Below are positions 1-7,007 of a stretch of 55,773 nucleotides of DNA, one piece after another. Source of the DNA: Bacteroidales bacterium (lineage in GTDB: Bacteria; Bacteroidota; Bacteroidia; Bacteroidales; JAAYUG01); assembly GCA_012517825.1 (NCBI GenBank), contig JAAYUG010000154.1, positions 1 to 55,773 of the forward strand. The letters run 5' to 3'. Each line of letters opens with the position of its first letter. Within the stretch, counting starts at the first letter, position 1. Under the pieces are notes generated by a model. The model did no database searches. It worked only from the letters and a program-made list of their open reading frames with translations, and was not told where the DNA came from. The position numbers and the translations under genes are program-made.

Positions 1-507
1 AATGAAAAATTTCCTGCCGATGCGGGCTGCAGGGTGGATGTCGATGCCGGTACGTGAATGGGCATATTCCGTCATCATACGCGGCATAACCGGAACACCA
101 AGTTCATGCAAGGCATGGGCCAGACGGTAAACAGTTACCGCAAAAAAACCCGGATAACACATGATTACTTCTTCCACCGAATCGGCAGCAGGATCGTTCT
201 TCATGTAACCTTCGGCTTCCTCAAGCAAAATATCATAGATCTCCGGCAATTTCAAAAAAAAGCTCTCGGCAAGTTCCGTTGTAGGAGCGGGCAATCGGTT
301 ACCGAAAACACCAATAAGCTGAATGCATTGTTGTTTTAAGAGGGTCAGCCGTTCGAAGATAGCCTGAGCTGAAAGAAGCCTGTTCTGCCTGATAGGGAAA
401 AGAAGATTGACAAGGTCACGGGTAAAATCACGCGTCGCCTCCAGAGGGGGAACGTCAAAACAATAATCGCGATTGACCTGTTCAAGTTTTTTGGCAAATG
501 ATTCCAT
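1..507 (-). CDS. cysE: Serine O-acetyltransferase, N-terminal part (gene runs off the left edge)
   Basis: This gene reads leftward and leaves the window, so only the first 169 codons are present and there is no stop. It starts at ATG 507 (MESFAKKLEQVNRDY). The visible part is the long helical N-terminal domain. It is followed by the start of the acetyltransferase region, with YPGFFAVTVYRLAHALHELG and then SRTGIDIHPAARIGRKFFI, which is the entry to the left-handed beta-helix in CysE/EpsC-type enzymes. The family transfers acetyl from acetyl-CoA to serine, giving O-acetylserine, the precursor of cysteine, in the cytoplasm. The catalytic histidine and the C-terminal feedback region lie outside the window. 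No cysK or cysM is visible beside it. Confidence 0.88.
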   Translation of the reverse strand, partial: MESFAKKLEQVNRDYCFDVPPLEATRDFTRDLVNLLFPIRQNRLLSAQAIFERLTLLKQQCIQLIGVFGNRLPAPTTELAESFFLKLPEIYDILLEEAEGYMKNDPAADSVEEVIMCYPGFFAVTVYRLAHALHELGVPVMPRMMTEYAHSRTGIDIHPAARIGRKFFI

Positions 508-624
508 CGGAATTTAATTCAGACACAAATATCTGAAATTTACATGTTATAAAACACATATTTTGGAAAATTGTTTAGTGCCTGAATCCGGTCGGGCAAA
601 CCGGTTAATTTACCGAAGACGGAA

Positions 625-1260
625 TCAATACCAAATAGTATCCCTTTTCATTTCGCGCTGAGGAACAGGTAGGTTAAAATGGTAAAAGAAACTGTCCGGT
701 TCGGAATAGAAGAAATGTTTAGAAAAAGGTACGGGTTTTCTTCTGAAAAAATCATCAAAAGGTTTGCGGAAAAACTCATCTTTCTGGTCAAACTTTCCCG
801 GCCACATGCGGTTCATGATGCTGTCCATCCATTGCATATGCCGGTACATTTCACGTTCCATTTCCTCTATATCCTGATGTCCGGAAAAAGGGCCGAAACC
901 GTGAAACCATTCAGAAGTGTCGGCAAAAGGGTCGCCAAAGTCAAAAAAGGAACCGGAACGCCCCGATTGGTGTCCGAAGCGAAATTTCGACGACCGGAAA
1001 ATGCTGTCACCAGATTGTGACTCATAGGTATATAATGAATCGTATTCAATCAGATTCCCTTTGTCGTCGTATTTCTTATTTACCTTAATATCAACCTTTG
1101 GCATTGAACTGCCAAGTGTATCGTTCCTGGCCAGGGAAACAGGAGATAATGAAGCCAGCTGTGGCCGGACAAGAGTGAGAGCTCCAAAGATGAAGATGGT
1201 GAACAATCCGGCCAATATTCCTATGAGCACTCTTTTGTTTTTCAGAAAAGATGTTTTCAT
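625..1260 (-). CDS. Unknown membrane-anchored periplasmic protein downstream of hsp20
   Basis: I do not recognise a family for this 211-residue protein. It has one N-terminal membrane segment (about residues 10-31, VLIGILAGLFTIFIFGALTL) after a positive N-terminus, so it is probably anchored and faces the periplasm. The rest is hydrophilic, rich in Phe, Asp, Ser, His and Met, with low-complexity stretches. A striking helix-like stretch around residues 131-155 carries six methionines in about 20 residues plus histidines, in the order MEREMYRHMQWMDSIMNRMW. A strong ribosome site (AAGGAGGT, about 1272-1279) precedes ATG 1260. It lies about 150 bp downstream of hsp20 on the same strand, but a hairpin terminator sits between them, so co-transcription is uncertain. 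A metal-binding or stress-related role would be a guess. Confidence 0.75.
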   Translation of the reverse strand: MKTSFLKNKRVLIGILAGLFTIFIFGALTLVRPQLASLSPVSLARNDTLGSSMPKVDIKVNKKYDDKGNLIEYDSLYTYESQSGDSIFRSSKFRFGHQSGRSGSFFDFGDPFADTSEWFHGFGPFSGHQDIEEMEREMYRHMQWMDSIMNRMWPGKFDQKDEFFRKPFDDFFRRKPVPFSKHFFYSEPDSFFYHFNLPVPQREMKRDTIWY

Positions 1261-1357
1261 ACAACAACCACCTCCTTTCAGAAAATATCAGTGTAAAATT
1301 ATATAGTAATCTGAACGGCAGATAGTTAAATTATGTTAAACTATGAATAACAGAAAA

Positions 1358-1394
1358 AGCAGGACGGTACAGAATGAATCCGAACCGTCCTGCT
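1358..1394 (-). terminator. Rho-independent terminator after hsp20
   Basis: Perfect 11-bp inverted repeat (AGCAGGACGGT / ACCGTCCTGCT) with a 15-nt loop. Read leftward, the stem is followed by a T run (forward strand AAAAA at about 1353-1358). It sits just after the hsp20 stop. Confidence 0.85.
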
Positions 1395-1412
1395 CTTTTC
1401 CGGGCGACCGGA

Positions 1413-1838
1413 TTATTGAATTTCAATAGTCCGGCCGGCTTTCTTTTTAGCTTCTTCCTTCTTCGGGATGGTGATGGTTAAGATACCGTCCTTATGGTTG
1501 GCTTTGATCTTGTCGGCATCCACGATATCGGGCAAGGTGAATGATCTGCGGAAAGAAGTGTAGGAGAATTCTTTCCTCAGATAATTCGACTCTTTGCTTT
1601 CCTTGGATACTTCTTTTTCAGAAGATATGGTAAGCAGCTTGTCGTCAACATCAATCTTAAAATCTTTCTTTTCAAGGCCTGGAGCTGCCACCTCAATCCG
1701 GAAAGCATCCTTGTCTTCGATAACGTTTACTGCCGGCATGCTCATCGATTCGCCAAGGTCCATTTCGGACAGCAAATCTCTGTTAAAGAATTCATCCATC
1801 CACGAAGGAAGTAATGAACGTCTTAACATCAGTGACAT
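1413..1838 (-). CDS. hsp20: Small heat-shock protein, Hsp20/alpha-crystallin family
   Basis: ATP-independent holdase chaperone of the cytoplasm. The 141-residue protein has a short N-terminal arm (MSLMLRRSLLPSWMDEFF). The alpha-crystallin domain spans about residues 35-130, from AVNVIEDKDAFRIEVAAPGL to DGILTITIPKKE. The C-terminal I-x-I motif (IEI, residues 138-140) docks between subunits in this family. A ribosome site (AAAGGAGGG, about 1846-1854) precedes ATG 1838. Upstream lies a consensus sigma-54 promoter with two distal dyads, so it is probably controlled by an enhancer-binding activator rather than only by a housekeeping promoter. Length and motifs are ordinary; the regulation is the unusual part. 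Confidence 0.96.
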   Translation of the reverse strand: MSLMLRRSLLPSWMDEFFNRDLLSEMDLGESMSMPAVNVIEDKDAFRIEVAAPGLEKKDFKIDVDDKLLTISSEKEVSKESKESNYLRKEFSYTSFRRSFTLPDIVDADKIKANHKDGILTITIPKKEEAKKKAGRTIEIQ

Positions 1839-1890
1839 AGCTCAACCCTCCTTTCTTTTTTTATTTTTTTTTCATTTTCACCCCCTTTAT

Positions 1891-1906
1891 AGCAAGTGTT
1901 GTGCCA
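1891..1906 (-). promoter_or_regulatory. Sigma-54 (-24/-12) promoter of hsp20
   Basis: On the minus strand the sequence reads TGGCACAACACTTGCT. It matches the sigma-54 consensus TGGCAC-R-N4-TTGC-W at every fixed position, with the GG and GC elements correctly spaced. Predicted transcription starts near 1880, about 41 nt before ATG 1838, leaving room for the ribosome site. Between this promoter and the distal dyads is an A/T-rich stretch (about 1921-1965) of the kind that is easily bent. Confidence 0.82.
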
Positions 1907-1974
1907 TGCAAGGTAAATGGTAATTAAAAAATTGATATACAATTATTTAATTATAAAGGCCCTTTTGTGCAAAA

Positions 1975-1987
1975 TGTCAATATGGCA
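1975..1987. promoter_or_regulatory. Putative upstream activator site 1 (TGTCA-N3-TGGCA dyad)
   Basis: TGTCA-ATA-TGGCA, preceded by AAAA. It is centred at 1981, about 100 bp upstream of the predicted hsp20 start, where NtrC-family activators usually bind. It is an imperfect dyad in itself and is matched by a second copy 32 bp further on. Confidence 0.6.
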
Positions 1988-2006
1988 CTTTATTGTCGAT
2001 CAAGTA

Positions 2007-2019
2007 TGCCAAACTGACA
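2007..2019. promoter_or_regulatory. Putative upstream activator site 2 (TGCCA-N3-TGACA dyad)
   Basis: TGCCA-AAC-TGACA followed by TTTT. Read on the other strand it matches site 1 at 14 of 17 positions including the A/T flank. Its centre (2013) is 32 bp, about three helical turns, from site 1, so both would face the same side of the DNA. It also lies just upstream of the divergent metallopeptidase promoter and could serve that gene instead. Confidence 0.6.
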
Positions 2020-2028
2020 TTTTAAAAC

Positions 2029-2055
2029 TTTGGAACCCCTTTTGTGTTATATTTG
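2029..2055 (+). promoter_or_regulatory. Bacteroidota-type promoter of the zinc metallopeptidase gene
   Basis: TTTG at 2029-2032 and TATATTTG at 2048-2055, which matches the TAnnTTTG -7 box. The 15-nt spacer is shorter than usual. Transcription would begin near 2062, downstream of the possible GTG start at 2044, which supports ATG 2080 as the true start. Confidence 0.55.
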
Positions 2056-2079
2056 CAGAACTTTAAAAAGGAACAGAAA

Positions 2080-2760
2080 ATGATTGGATTTTATGTATTT
2101 TTTGGTGTATTAATGCTGATCAGTCTGTTGGTCAGCGAAATGTTAAAGTCGCGTTTCCGCAGATATTCGCAGATACCCTTGCCTTCAGGCCTTACGGGGA
2201 AGGAAGTTGCAGAGAAAATGCTGCGGGATAATGGCATTTATGATGTGGAGGTTATTTCCACAGAAGGTGAACTCACTGACCATTACAATCCTTTAAAAAA
2301 GACGGTCAATCTCAGCCGTAGTGTTTATAACAGCAACAGCGTGGCTGCGGCGGCTGTGGCGGCACATGAGTGCGGACATGCGGTTCAGCATGCGCGTGCT
2401 TATGCCTGGCTGCAGATGCGTTCAGCCCTCGTGCCGGTTGTCAGTTTTGCCTCCAATTGGGTGCAATGGATTCTGCTGGCAGGAATTCTGCTGATCGGAG
2501 TTTTTCCCCAGCTTCTTCTGGCGGGTATTGTATTATTTGCTCTGACCACCATTTTCAGCATTATTACCCTCCCCGTGGAAGTTGATGCCAGCCGCAGGGC
2601 TCTTGCATGGCTCAGCAATGCCGGCATTACCAACTATGAAACCCACGATAAAGCCACCGATGCATTGCGCTGGGCTGCTTATACCTACTTTATTGCTGCC
2701 ATTACTTCCCTGGCAACTCTGCTTTACTATATTCTCATTTATCTGGGAAGAAGGGATTAG
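2080..2760 (+). CDS. YugP-like neutral zinc metallopeptidase, integral membrane
   Basis: The 226-residue protein begins with a membrane segment (MIGFYVFFGVLMLISLLVSEML). It carries the zinc-binding HECGH motif in AAAVAAHECGHAVQHA at about residue 98. This is followed by two central hydrophobic segments, the family's LPVEVDASRRAL stretch, and a last membrane segment near the C-terminus. This is the layout of the Zn_peptidase_2 (YugP) family, presumed membrane proteases of unknown substrate. A longer reading from GTG 2044 is open, but the promoter box sits across that codon and AAGGA precedes ATG 2080. It is divergent from hsp20 and followed by a palindromic intergenic element. Confidence 0.88.
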   Translation: MIGFYVFFGVLMLISLLVSEMLKSRFRRYSQIPLPSGLTGKEVAEKMLRDNGIYDVEVISTEGELTDHYNPLKKTVNLSRSVYNSNSVAAAAVAAHECGHAVQHARAYAWLQMRSALVPVVSFASNWVQWILLAGILLIGVFPQLLLAGIVLFALTTIFSIITLPVEVDASRRALAWLSNAGITNYETHDKATDALRWAAYTYFIAAITSLATLLYYILIYLGRRD

Positions 2761-2762
2761 TC

Positions 2763-2792
2763 CACATTGCGCAGTTTTTAATGCGCAATGTG
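2763..2792. repeat. Palindromic intergenic repeat, copy 1
   Basis: Perfect 11-bp inverted repeat CACATTGCGCA / TGCGCAATGTG around an 8-nt loop (GTTTTTAA), starting two bases after the metallopeptidase stop. A near-identical hairpin occurs at 13349-13376. No T run follows either arm, so it does not look like a simple terminator. Confidence 0.7.
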
Positions 2793-2860
2793 CCGCAAGG
2801 GCCGCTTTCACTTCGTTTCAGCGGGATTTGCCCGGATGCCTGTGCGCAAGGACAACCCAC

Positions 2861-2892
2861 TGCGCATCAGGAGCGAAGCGAACTGATGCGCA
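2861..2892. repeat. Second palindrome of the same intergenic gap
   Basis: Perfect 10-bp inverted repeat TGCGCATCAG / CTGATGCGCA with a 12-nt loop. It shares the TGCGCA core with copy 1. The bases between the two (2793-2860) also contain short self-complementary pieces such as CCGCT / AGCGG. Together 2763-2892 looks like one composite folded element. Confidence 0.6.
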
Positions 2893-2928
2893 TTCCGGGA
2901 TAAATGAAAGTTTTTTAAGGAAAATATA

Positions 2929-2956
2929 ACAGGAGGTTACACGGGTAACCTCCTGT
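2929..2956. terminator. Strong hairpin between convergent genes
   Basis: Perfect 12-bp stem ACAGGAGGTTAC / GTAACCTCCTGT with loop ACGG. It lies between the end of the metallopeptidase gene and the end of the convergent STAS gene. The T run is weak on both sides, so terminator function is probable but not certain. Confidence 0.6.
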
Positions 2957-3051
2957 TGTTGATATACACTAAATTGATAAATCCTTAATATCCTGTGTGT
3001 ATCTGAGGGGTATTGTTCTCTTAAAGGCTGATTCTATGGCAGGTGATTGCC

Positions 3052-3414
3052 TCAGCTGAGAGGATAGGGATTTGCCAGTGGAACTTCGTGTGCTGTACCC
3101 TGTGTTGGTTCGATATGAAATGTTCCTGTAAGCTGCATTAAGTCAATCAGATCCAGTATTTCATCCGAAACATTCAGCAGGAAAAGCCGTATGCCTCTTT
3201 CTTCAAGAACATGATGCAGTTTTACCAGAATGTCAAAACTTCTTGCATCGATGAAATGAATACCTTCCATGTCAAGGTTAAGGCAGCGGCAGGGACTTTC
3301 AATATACCCGGCAATGTCTTCATTCAGCCTGGAAGCCTTTTCGGCAGTGAGTCGGGTAAGATTTCTGAACCGGACTTTCAGGTCATCATGACTGGTTCGT
3401 TCAATCAGCAGCAT
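3052..3414 (-). CDS. Stand-alone STAS-domain protein
   Basis: 120 residues forming a single STAS fold, as in anti-sigma-factor antagonists. The central strand-turn-helix is LNLDMEGIHFIDARSFDILV (about residues 45-64). In SpoIIAA-type proteins this loop reads D-S-S-G, with the second serine phosphorylated by a partner kinase. Here it reads D56-A-R-S59, so the usual site is occupied by Arg and a serine sits one place later. Switching may therefore differ or be absent. No anti-sigma kinase, phosphatase or sigma factor is next to it. A -7 box lies upstream at 3472-3479. Partner and function are unknown. Confidence 0.82.
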   Translation of the reverse strand: MLLIERTSHDDLKVRFRNLTRLTAEKASRLNEDIAGYIESPCRCLNLDMEGIHFIDARSFDILVKLHHVLEERGIRLFLLNVSDEILDLIDLMQLTGTFHIEPTQGTAHEVPLANPYPLS

Positions 3415-3471
3415 ATCATCCTCTCTCTTCTTTGTAATTCAGATTCCCGAAAATAAGTAAGTAATTGGCAA

Positions 3472-3479
3472 CAAATGTA
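3472..3479 (-). promoter_or_regulatory. -7 promoter box of the STAS gene
   Basis: CAAATGTA on the plus strand, i.e. TACATTTG leftward, matching TAnnTTTG. A TTG for the -33 element lies 19 nt upstream (plus-strand CAA at 3499-3501). Confidence 0.45.
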
Positions 3480-3656
3480 ATTTTTGGAACATAATTTTCA
3501 ACACAAAAGGAAATATTTTTCACAACATGTTTTTTCAATGCATATACTATCCTTGAAATCAATTATTTCGGGATGCAAAACACACACGGCATCTTCCCTG
3601 AGGAAAAGATTTCCTTCGCGTGATTTTTAAAAGAGGTTGGAGCAGAATAATGCCTC

Positions 3657-4307
3657 TCAGAATGCGTATCCGAAATTCAGACCAAATGCGAGTGAGGGTT
3701 TGTATTTTTTGCCCAGAACATCATTCAGGTTGTCGATATTGAGAAAGTTGCCGTTCTCTGACAGTTTGTAATCGCGGTTTTTCAGTCCCAACCCGGTGAA
3801 AATATCGAGAGCAAATCCTCCTTTTGAAATGATCTGGTATCCCAGCACCGCATTCAGGTTAAGCTTGGATGCCTGAAGGTAGTCATTTTCGTTGATGGTA
3901 CTCTTGATTTTAGCCGTAGCCCATGATATATGGGGCGCAATGTAGAAACCTTCCGGCGCTTTTTCTCCGGTTATAAAAAACTTATACATAAACTGTACCC
4001 GGTAACCGCCGAAGTTTAGTCCTGTATCGCCTTTTGTCCATGTGTCGGGGTTGATAATCAAGGGAGCTCCCAGATAACTGGCTCCTATTTGAACGGATTG
4101 TTTCTGTAAGGTTCTGCTTTCGAACAAAAGGCGGTATTCTCCTGTAATAGGGATTACAACAACCCACAAAGGGCCTGCGGCAGCGGCAAGTGGATTGGTT
4201 TTAATGGTAAAACGGAAATCTTTTTCCTGCTCCTGAGCTGAAACCGCAGGAGAAAAAACCGGCCCCAGCAGGCTGATTCCCAGCAATAAAATAATGAGCT
4301 TTTTCAT
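3657..4307 (-). CDS. Small outer-membrane beta-barrel protein
   Basis: 216 residues with a clear signal peptide (MKKLIILLLGISLLGPVFSPAVSA, cut before QEQEK). The mature part has alternating hydrophobic/polar strands with many Gly, Tyr and Phe (YRVQFMYKFFI, GFYIAPHISWATAKI, SLAFGLNFGYAF). It ends in Phe, the usual last residue of outer-membrane barrels. It resembles DUF3575-type porin-like proteins common in Bacteroidota; substrate and partner are unknown. It stands alone between the STAS gene and aspS. About 240 bp beyond its end hold only A/T-rich sequence and short hairpins. Confidence 0.75.
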   Translation of the reverse strand: MKKLIILLLGISLLGPVFSPAVSAQEQEKDFRFTIKTNPLAAAAGPLWVVVIPITGEYRLLFESRTLQKQSVQIGASYLGAPLIINPDTWTKGDTGLNFGGYRVQFMYKFFITGEKAPEGFYIAPHISWATAKIKSTINENDYLQASKLNLNAVLGYQIISKGGFALDIFTGLGLKNRDYKLSENGNFLNIDNLNDVLGKKYKPSLAFGLNFGYAF

Positions 4308-4368
4308 GGTGGTAGGAATAAGGTTCTTAATTTGGGTAAATTTAATACTTATTTATAAAATTGCCAAA

Positions 4369-6135
4369 TTAAAGGTCCTTAGACTGATTGGTAACAACCC
4401 TGATATGAAGTTCGTCAAGTTGCTGTGGCATTAATTCCGAAGGTGTATCGAGCATCACATCCCTGCCGGAGTTGTTTTTAGGAAAAGCTATGATATCGCG
4501 GATGGAGTCAAGTCCGGCAAAGAGGGCACACCAGCGATCGAATCCGAAAGCAATTCCTCCGTGGGGTGGTGCTCCGTATTTGAAAGCGTTCATGAGAAAA
4601 CCGAATTTTTTTTCTGCTTCTTCAGGTGTAAACCCTAAGCATTTAAACATAAGTTGCTGAATATCGGCACGGTGAATACGGATGGACCCTCCGCCGATTT
4701 CCACACCGTTGATTACAAAATCGTATGCTTTGGCACGCACCATGCCCGGATTGGTTTCGAGCAGGGGTATATCTTCTTCAAGCGGCGAAGTAAAAGGATG
4801 GTGCATGGCAAAGTACCGTTTTTCTTCTTCGTCCCATTCGAGTAAGGGGAAGTCAATCACCCAGAGAGGTTTAAATGTGTTTTTATCGCGCAGTCCCAGG
4901 CGGTTACCCATTTCAAGCCGAAGTTCGCCGAGTGCTTTAAGCGTTTTTTCTTTCGCTCCGGCCATGACAAGAATCAGGTCGCCGGCATGGGCTTTTGCTG
5001 CCTTCATCCATTCCTGCAGGTCAGCAGAGGAGAAAAATTTGTCGACAGAAGATTTAATTTGTCCTTCTGCTTCTGATTTAATATAAATTAATCCTTTTGC
5101 ACCGACCTGGGGCCGTTTAACCCACTCGGTCAGGGCGTCGAGTTCTTTTCGTGAGTAGTTCCCGCAGCCGGGCACGCAAATCCCGCCAACAAATTCGGCT
5201 GTATCAAACACCTGAAAGCCTTTTCCTCTGGAAAGAGCAGTAAAATCGTTAATTTCCATTCCAAACCGCAGATCAGGCTTATCGCTGCCGTATTTATCCA
5301 TGGCTTCCCGGTAGGTCATGCGGAGAAAAGGCTCTTCGAACCGGAGGCCTTTCACCGTAAGGAAAAGGTGGTGGGCAAGACCTTCAAATGTGGCAATAAT
5401 ATCAGGTACGTCCACAAAGGACATTTCACAGTCAATCTGGGTAAATTCCGGCTGTCGGTCAGCCCGCAGGTCTTCGTCGCGAAAACATTTAACGATCTGG
5501 AAATACCGGTCATAACCGGCTACCATCAGCAATTGTTTGAGCGTCTGGGGTGATTGTGGAAGGGCGTAAAACTGCCCGGGATTCATACGTGAGGGGACAA
5601 CAAAGTCGCGGGCACCTTCAGGAGTTGAATTCATCAGAACGGGGGTTTCGATTTCAATAAAATCCTGCTGGTCAAGATATTTGCGTACTTCCTGAGCCAT
5701 GCGGTGGCGCAGTTCCAGATTTCTTTTCAGCGGAGGCCGGCGGAGGTCGAGATAACGGTATTTCATGCGCAGGTCATCACCTCCGTCTGAGACTTCTTCT
5801 ATGGTAAAGGGAGGAACTTCCGATGGATTCAGCACGATAAGTTCTTCGGCTTCAATTTCTATATCACCCGTAGGAAGTTTCGGGTTTTTACTGTCCCGTT
5901 CCTTCACCCTGCCGGTAACAGAAATGACATATTCCCTGCCCAGTTTGCGGGCCTGAACGCATAAATCAGGTCGGGTATCCATGTTAAAAACGAGCTGGGT
6001 AATGCCATACCGGTCGCGCAGGTCAATAAAAGTCATACCGCCAAGATCCCGGCTTCGCTGTACCCATCCCGCCAGGGTTACTTTTTTGCCGGTGTCGCTT
6101 ATTCTCAGTTCTCCGCAGGTGTGAGTTCTGTACAT
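4369..6135 (-). CDS. aspS: Aspartyl-tRNA synthetase, bacterial type
   Basis: Class II synthetase that charges tRNA-Asp with aspartate. The 588-residue length fits the bacterial form with the GAD insertion. The N-terminal OB-fold anticodon-binding domain covers about residues 1-110 ([20 protein letters not shown]). Motif 2 is [18 protein letters not shown] at about 218-235. The GAD insertion lies about 280-420. Motif 3 near the C-terminus reads [19 protein letters not shown] 6135 gives the standard start [11 protein letters not shown]. It is divergent from tadA with a 68-bp gap. Nothing is odd in the sequence. Confidence 0.98.
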   Translation of the reverse strand: MYRTHTCGELRISDTGKKVTLAGWVQRSRDLGGMTFIDLRDRYGITQLVFNMDTRPDLCVQARKLGREYVISVTGRVKERDSKNPKLPTGDIEIEAEELIVLNPSEVPPFTIEEVSDGGDDLRMKYRYLDLRRPPLKRNLELRHRMAQEVRKYLDQQDFIEIETPVLMNSTPEGARDFVVPSRMNPGQFYALPQSPQTLKQLLMVAGYDRYFQIVKCFRDEDLRADRQPEFTQIDCEMSFVDVPDIIATFEGLAHHLFLTVKGLRFEEPFLRMTYREAMDKYGSDKPDLRFGMEINDFTALSRGKGFQVFDTAEFVGGICVPGCGNYSRKELDALTEWVKRPQVGAKGLIYIKSEAEGQIKSSVDKFFSSADLQEWMKAAKAHAGDLILVMAGAKEKTLKALGELRLEMGNRLGLRDKNTFKPLWVIDFPLLEWDEEEKRYFAMHHPFTSPLEEDIPLLETNPGMVRAKAYDFVINGVEIGGGSIRIHRADIQQLMFKCLGFTPEEAEKKFGFLMNAFKYGAPPHGGIAFGFDRWCALFAGLDSIRDIIAFPKNNSGRDVMLDTPSELMPQQLDELHIRVVTNQSKDL

Positions 6136-6154
6136 ACTTAATGATTTACAACGG

Positions 6155-6185
6155 TTGCGAAAATAGGAAAAAAAGCGAACTTTGA
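6155..6185 (+). promoter_or_regulatory. Possible promoter of tadA
   Basis: TTG at 6155-6157, a 20-nt spacer and GAACTTTG at 6178-6185, one base away from TAnnTTTG. The start codon follows 18 nt later. Confidence 0.35.
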
Positions 6186-6203
6186 CGGAAATATCCTTCT
6201 TTC

Positions 6204-6656
6204 ATGAACTGGCCTTTATTTTCGGATGAGTATTTTATGAACGAAGCCCTGAAGGAAGCCCGTAAAGCCATGGAAAAGGATGAGGTTCCGGTAGGTGCAG
6301 TCATTGTGGCTGAAAACCGCATTCTTGCCCGTGCCCACAATCTGACGGAAACCCTGAATGATGTTACTGCCCATGCAGAAATGATGGCACTCACTGCCGC
6401 TGCCAATGCCATGGGAGGGAAGTACCTTCCCGACTGTACTCTGTTTGTAACGGTGGAACCTTGCGTTATGTGCGCGGGTGCCTTGTTCTGGGCACAGATC
6501 GGACGAATCGTTTACGGTGCGGCTGACCCCAAAAGAGGCTATAGCCTTCTCAAAGGCGAAATACTGCATCCGGGAACCCTTGTTAAACCGGGTGTGCTGG
6601 AAAATGAATGTGCCCAACTGATGCGGGATTTCTTCCGGAAAAAACGAACCGGATAA
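6204..6656 (+). CDS. tadA: tRNA-specific adenosine deaminase
   Basis: Converts adenosine 34 to inosine in the anticodon of tRNA-Arg(ACG). The 150-residue cytidine-deaminase fold has the zinc and proton-shuttle motif H57-A-E59 (TAHAEMMAL) and the second zinc motif P86-C87-V-M-C90 (EPCVMCAGAL). Length and motif spacing match TadA. The start MNWPLFSDEYFMNEALKEA is the family's usual beginning; a later ATG at residue 12 would cut the first helix. Single-gene unit, divergent from aspS and followed by the ferredoxin gene. Confidence 0.96.
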   Translation: MNWPLFSDEYFMNEALKEARKAMEKDEVPVGAVIVAENRILARAHNLTETLNDVTAHAEMMALTAAANAMGGKYLPDCTLFVTVEPCVMCAGALFWAQIGRIVYGAADPKRGYSLLKGEILHPGTLVKPGVLENECAQLMRDFFRKKRTG

Positions 6657-6693
6657 ATGAATAGAAAAAGATAATTATATCCTGAATATATTG

Positions 6694-6701
6694 TACCTTT
6701 G
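6694..6701 (+). promoter_or_regulatory. -7 promoter box of the ferredoxin-nadA unit
   Basis: TACCTTTG, an exact TAnnTTTG match. Transcription would start near 6708, giving a leader of about 95 nt before ATG 6802. I see no strong structure in that leader. Confidence 0.5.
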
Positions 6702-6801
6702 CAATGGTATTCAGGAATCAGTTGTATCTCGGAAAAAGCTTGTTCAGCAATACATTATAAAAATTTAAATACTGATTATAAACAATTAAAGTTTTTCAGA
6801 A

Positions 6802-6993
6802 ATGGCAATCAAGAAAGTTTGGATCGAAGAGGGCTGCACTGCCTGCGGACTATGCCAGGATACGTGCCCTGAAGTTTTTATCGTTGAAGACCAGGCCAGG
6901 GTGATTGAAGGTGTCACTTACAGTAATTTTGAGGCGCAGATTAAAGAGGCAGCCGAAAGTTGTCCGGTTGAAGTGATCAAGTATGAGGAGTAA
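6802..6993 (+). CDS. Single-cluster 4Fe-4S ferredoxin
   Basis: 63-residue electron carrier. Cluster ligands are C12, C15 and C18 (GCTACGLCQDTCP) plus C54 in ESCPVEVI, the pattern of one-cluster bacterial ferredoxins such as those of Thermotoga. C22 is an extra cysteine; in some relatives it forms a disulfide, but no second free cysteine is available here. It lies 14 bp upstream of nadA on the same strand. NadA contains an oxygen-sensitive 4Fe-4S cluster, so the pairing may be functional, but ferredoxin use by NadA is only an inference. Confidence 0.92.
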   Translation: MAIKKVWIEEGCTACGLCQDTCPEVFIVEDQARVIEGVTYSNFEAQIKEAAESCPVEVIKYEE

Positions 6994-7007
6994 ACTCAAA
7001 GTGCGTC

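Noticed and set aside
679-1020. 113-residue plus-strand frame opposite the unknown membrane-anchored gene
   Set aside because: The minus-strand frame has a strong ribosome site and a membrane anchor; the plus frame is its shadow.
1983-1997. Possible plus-strand sigma-54 promoter TGGCAC-TTTA-TTGT for the metallopeptidase gene
   Set aside because: The -12 part does not match TTGC at correct spacing; a TATATTTG box nearer the gene explains it better.
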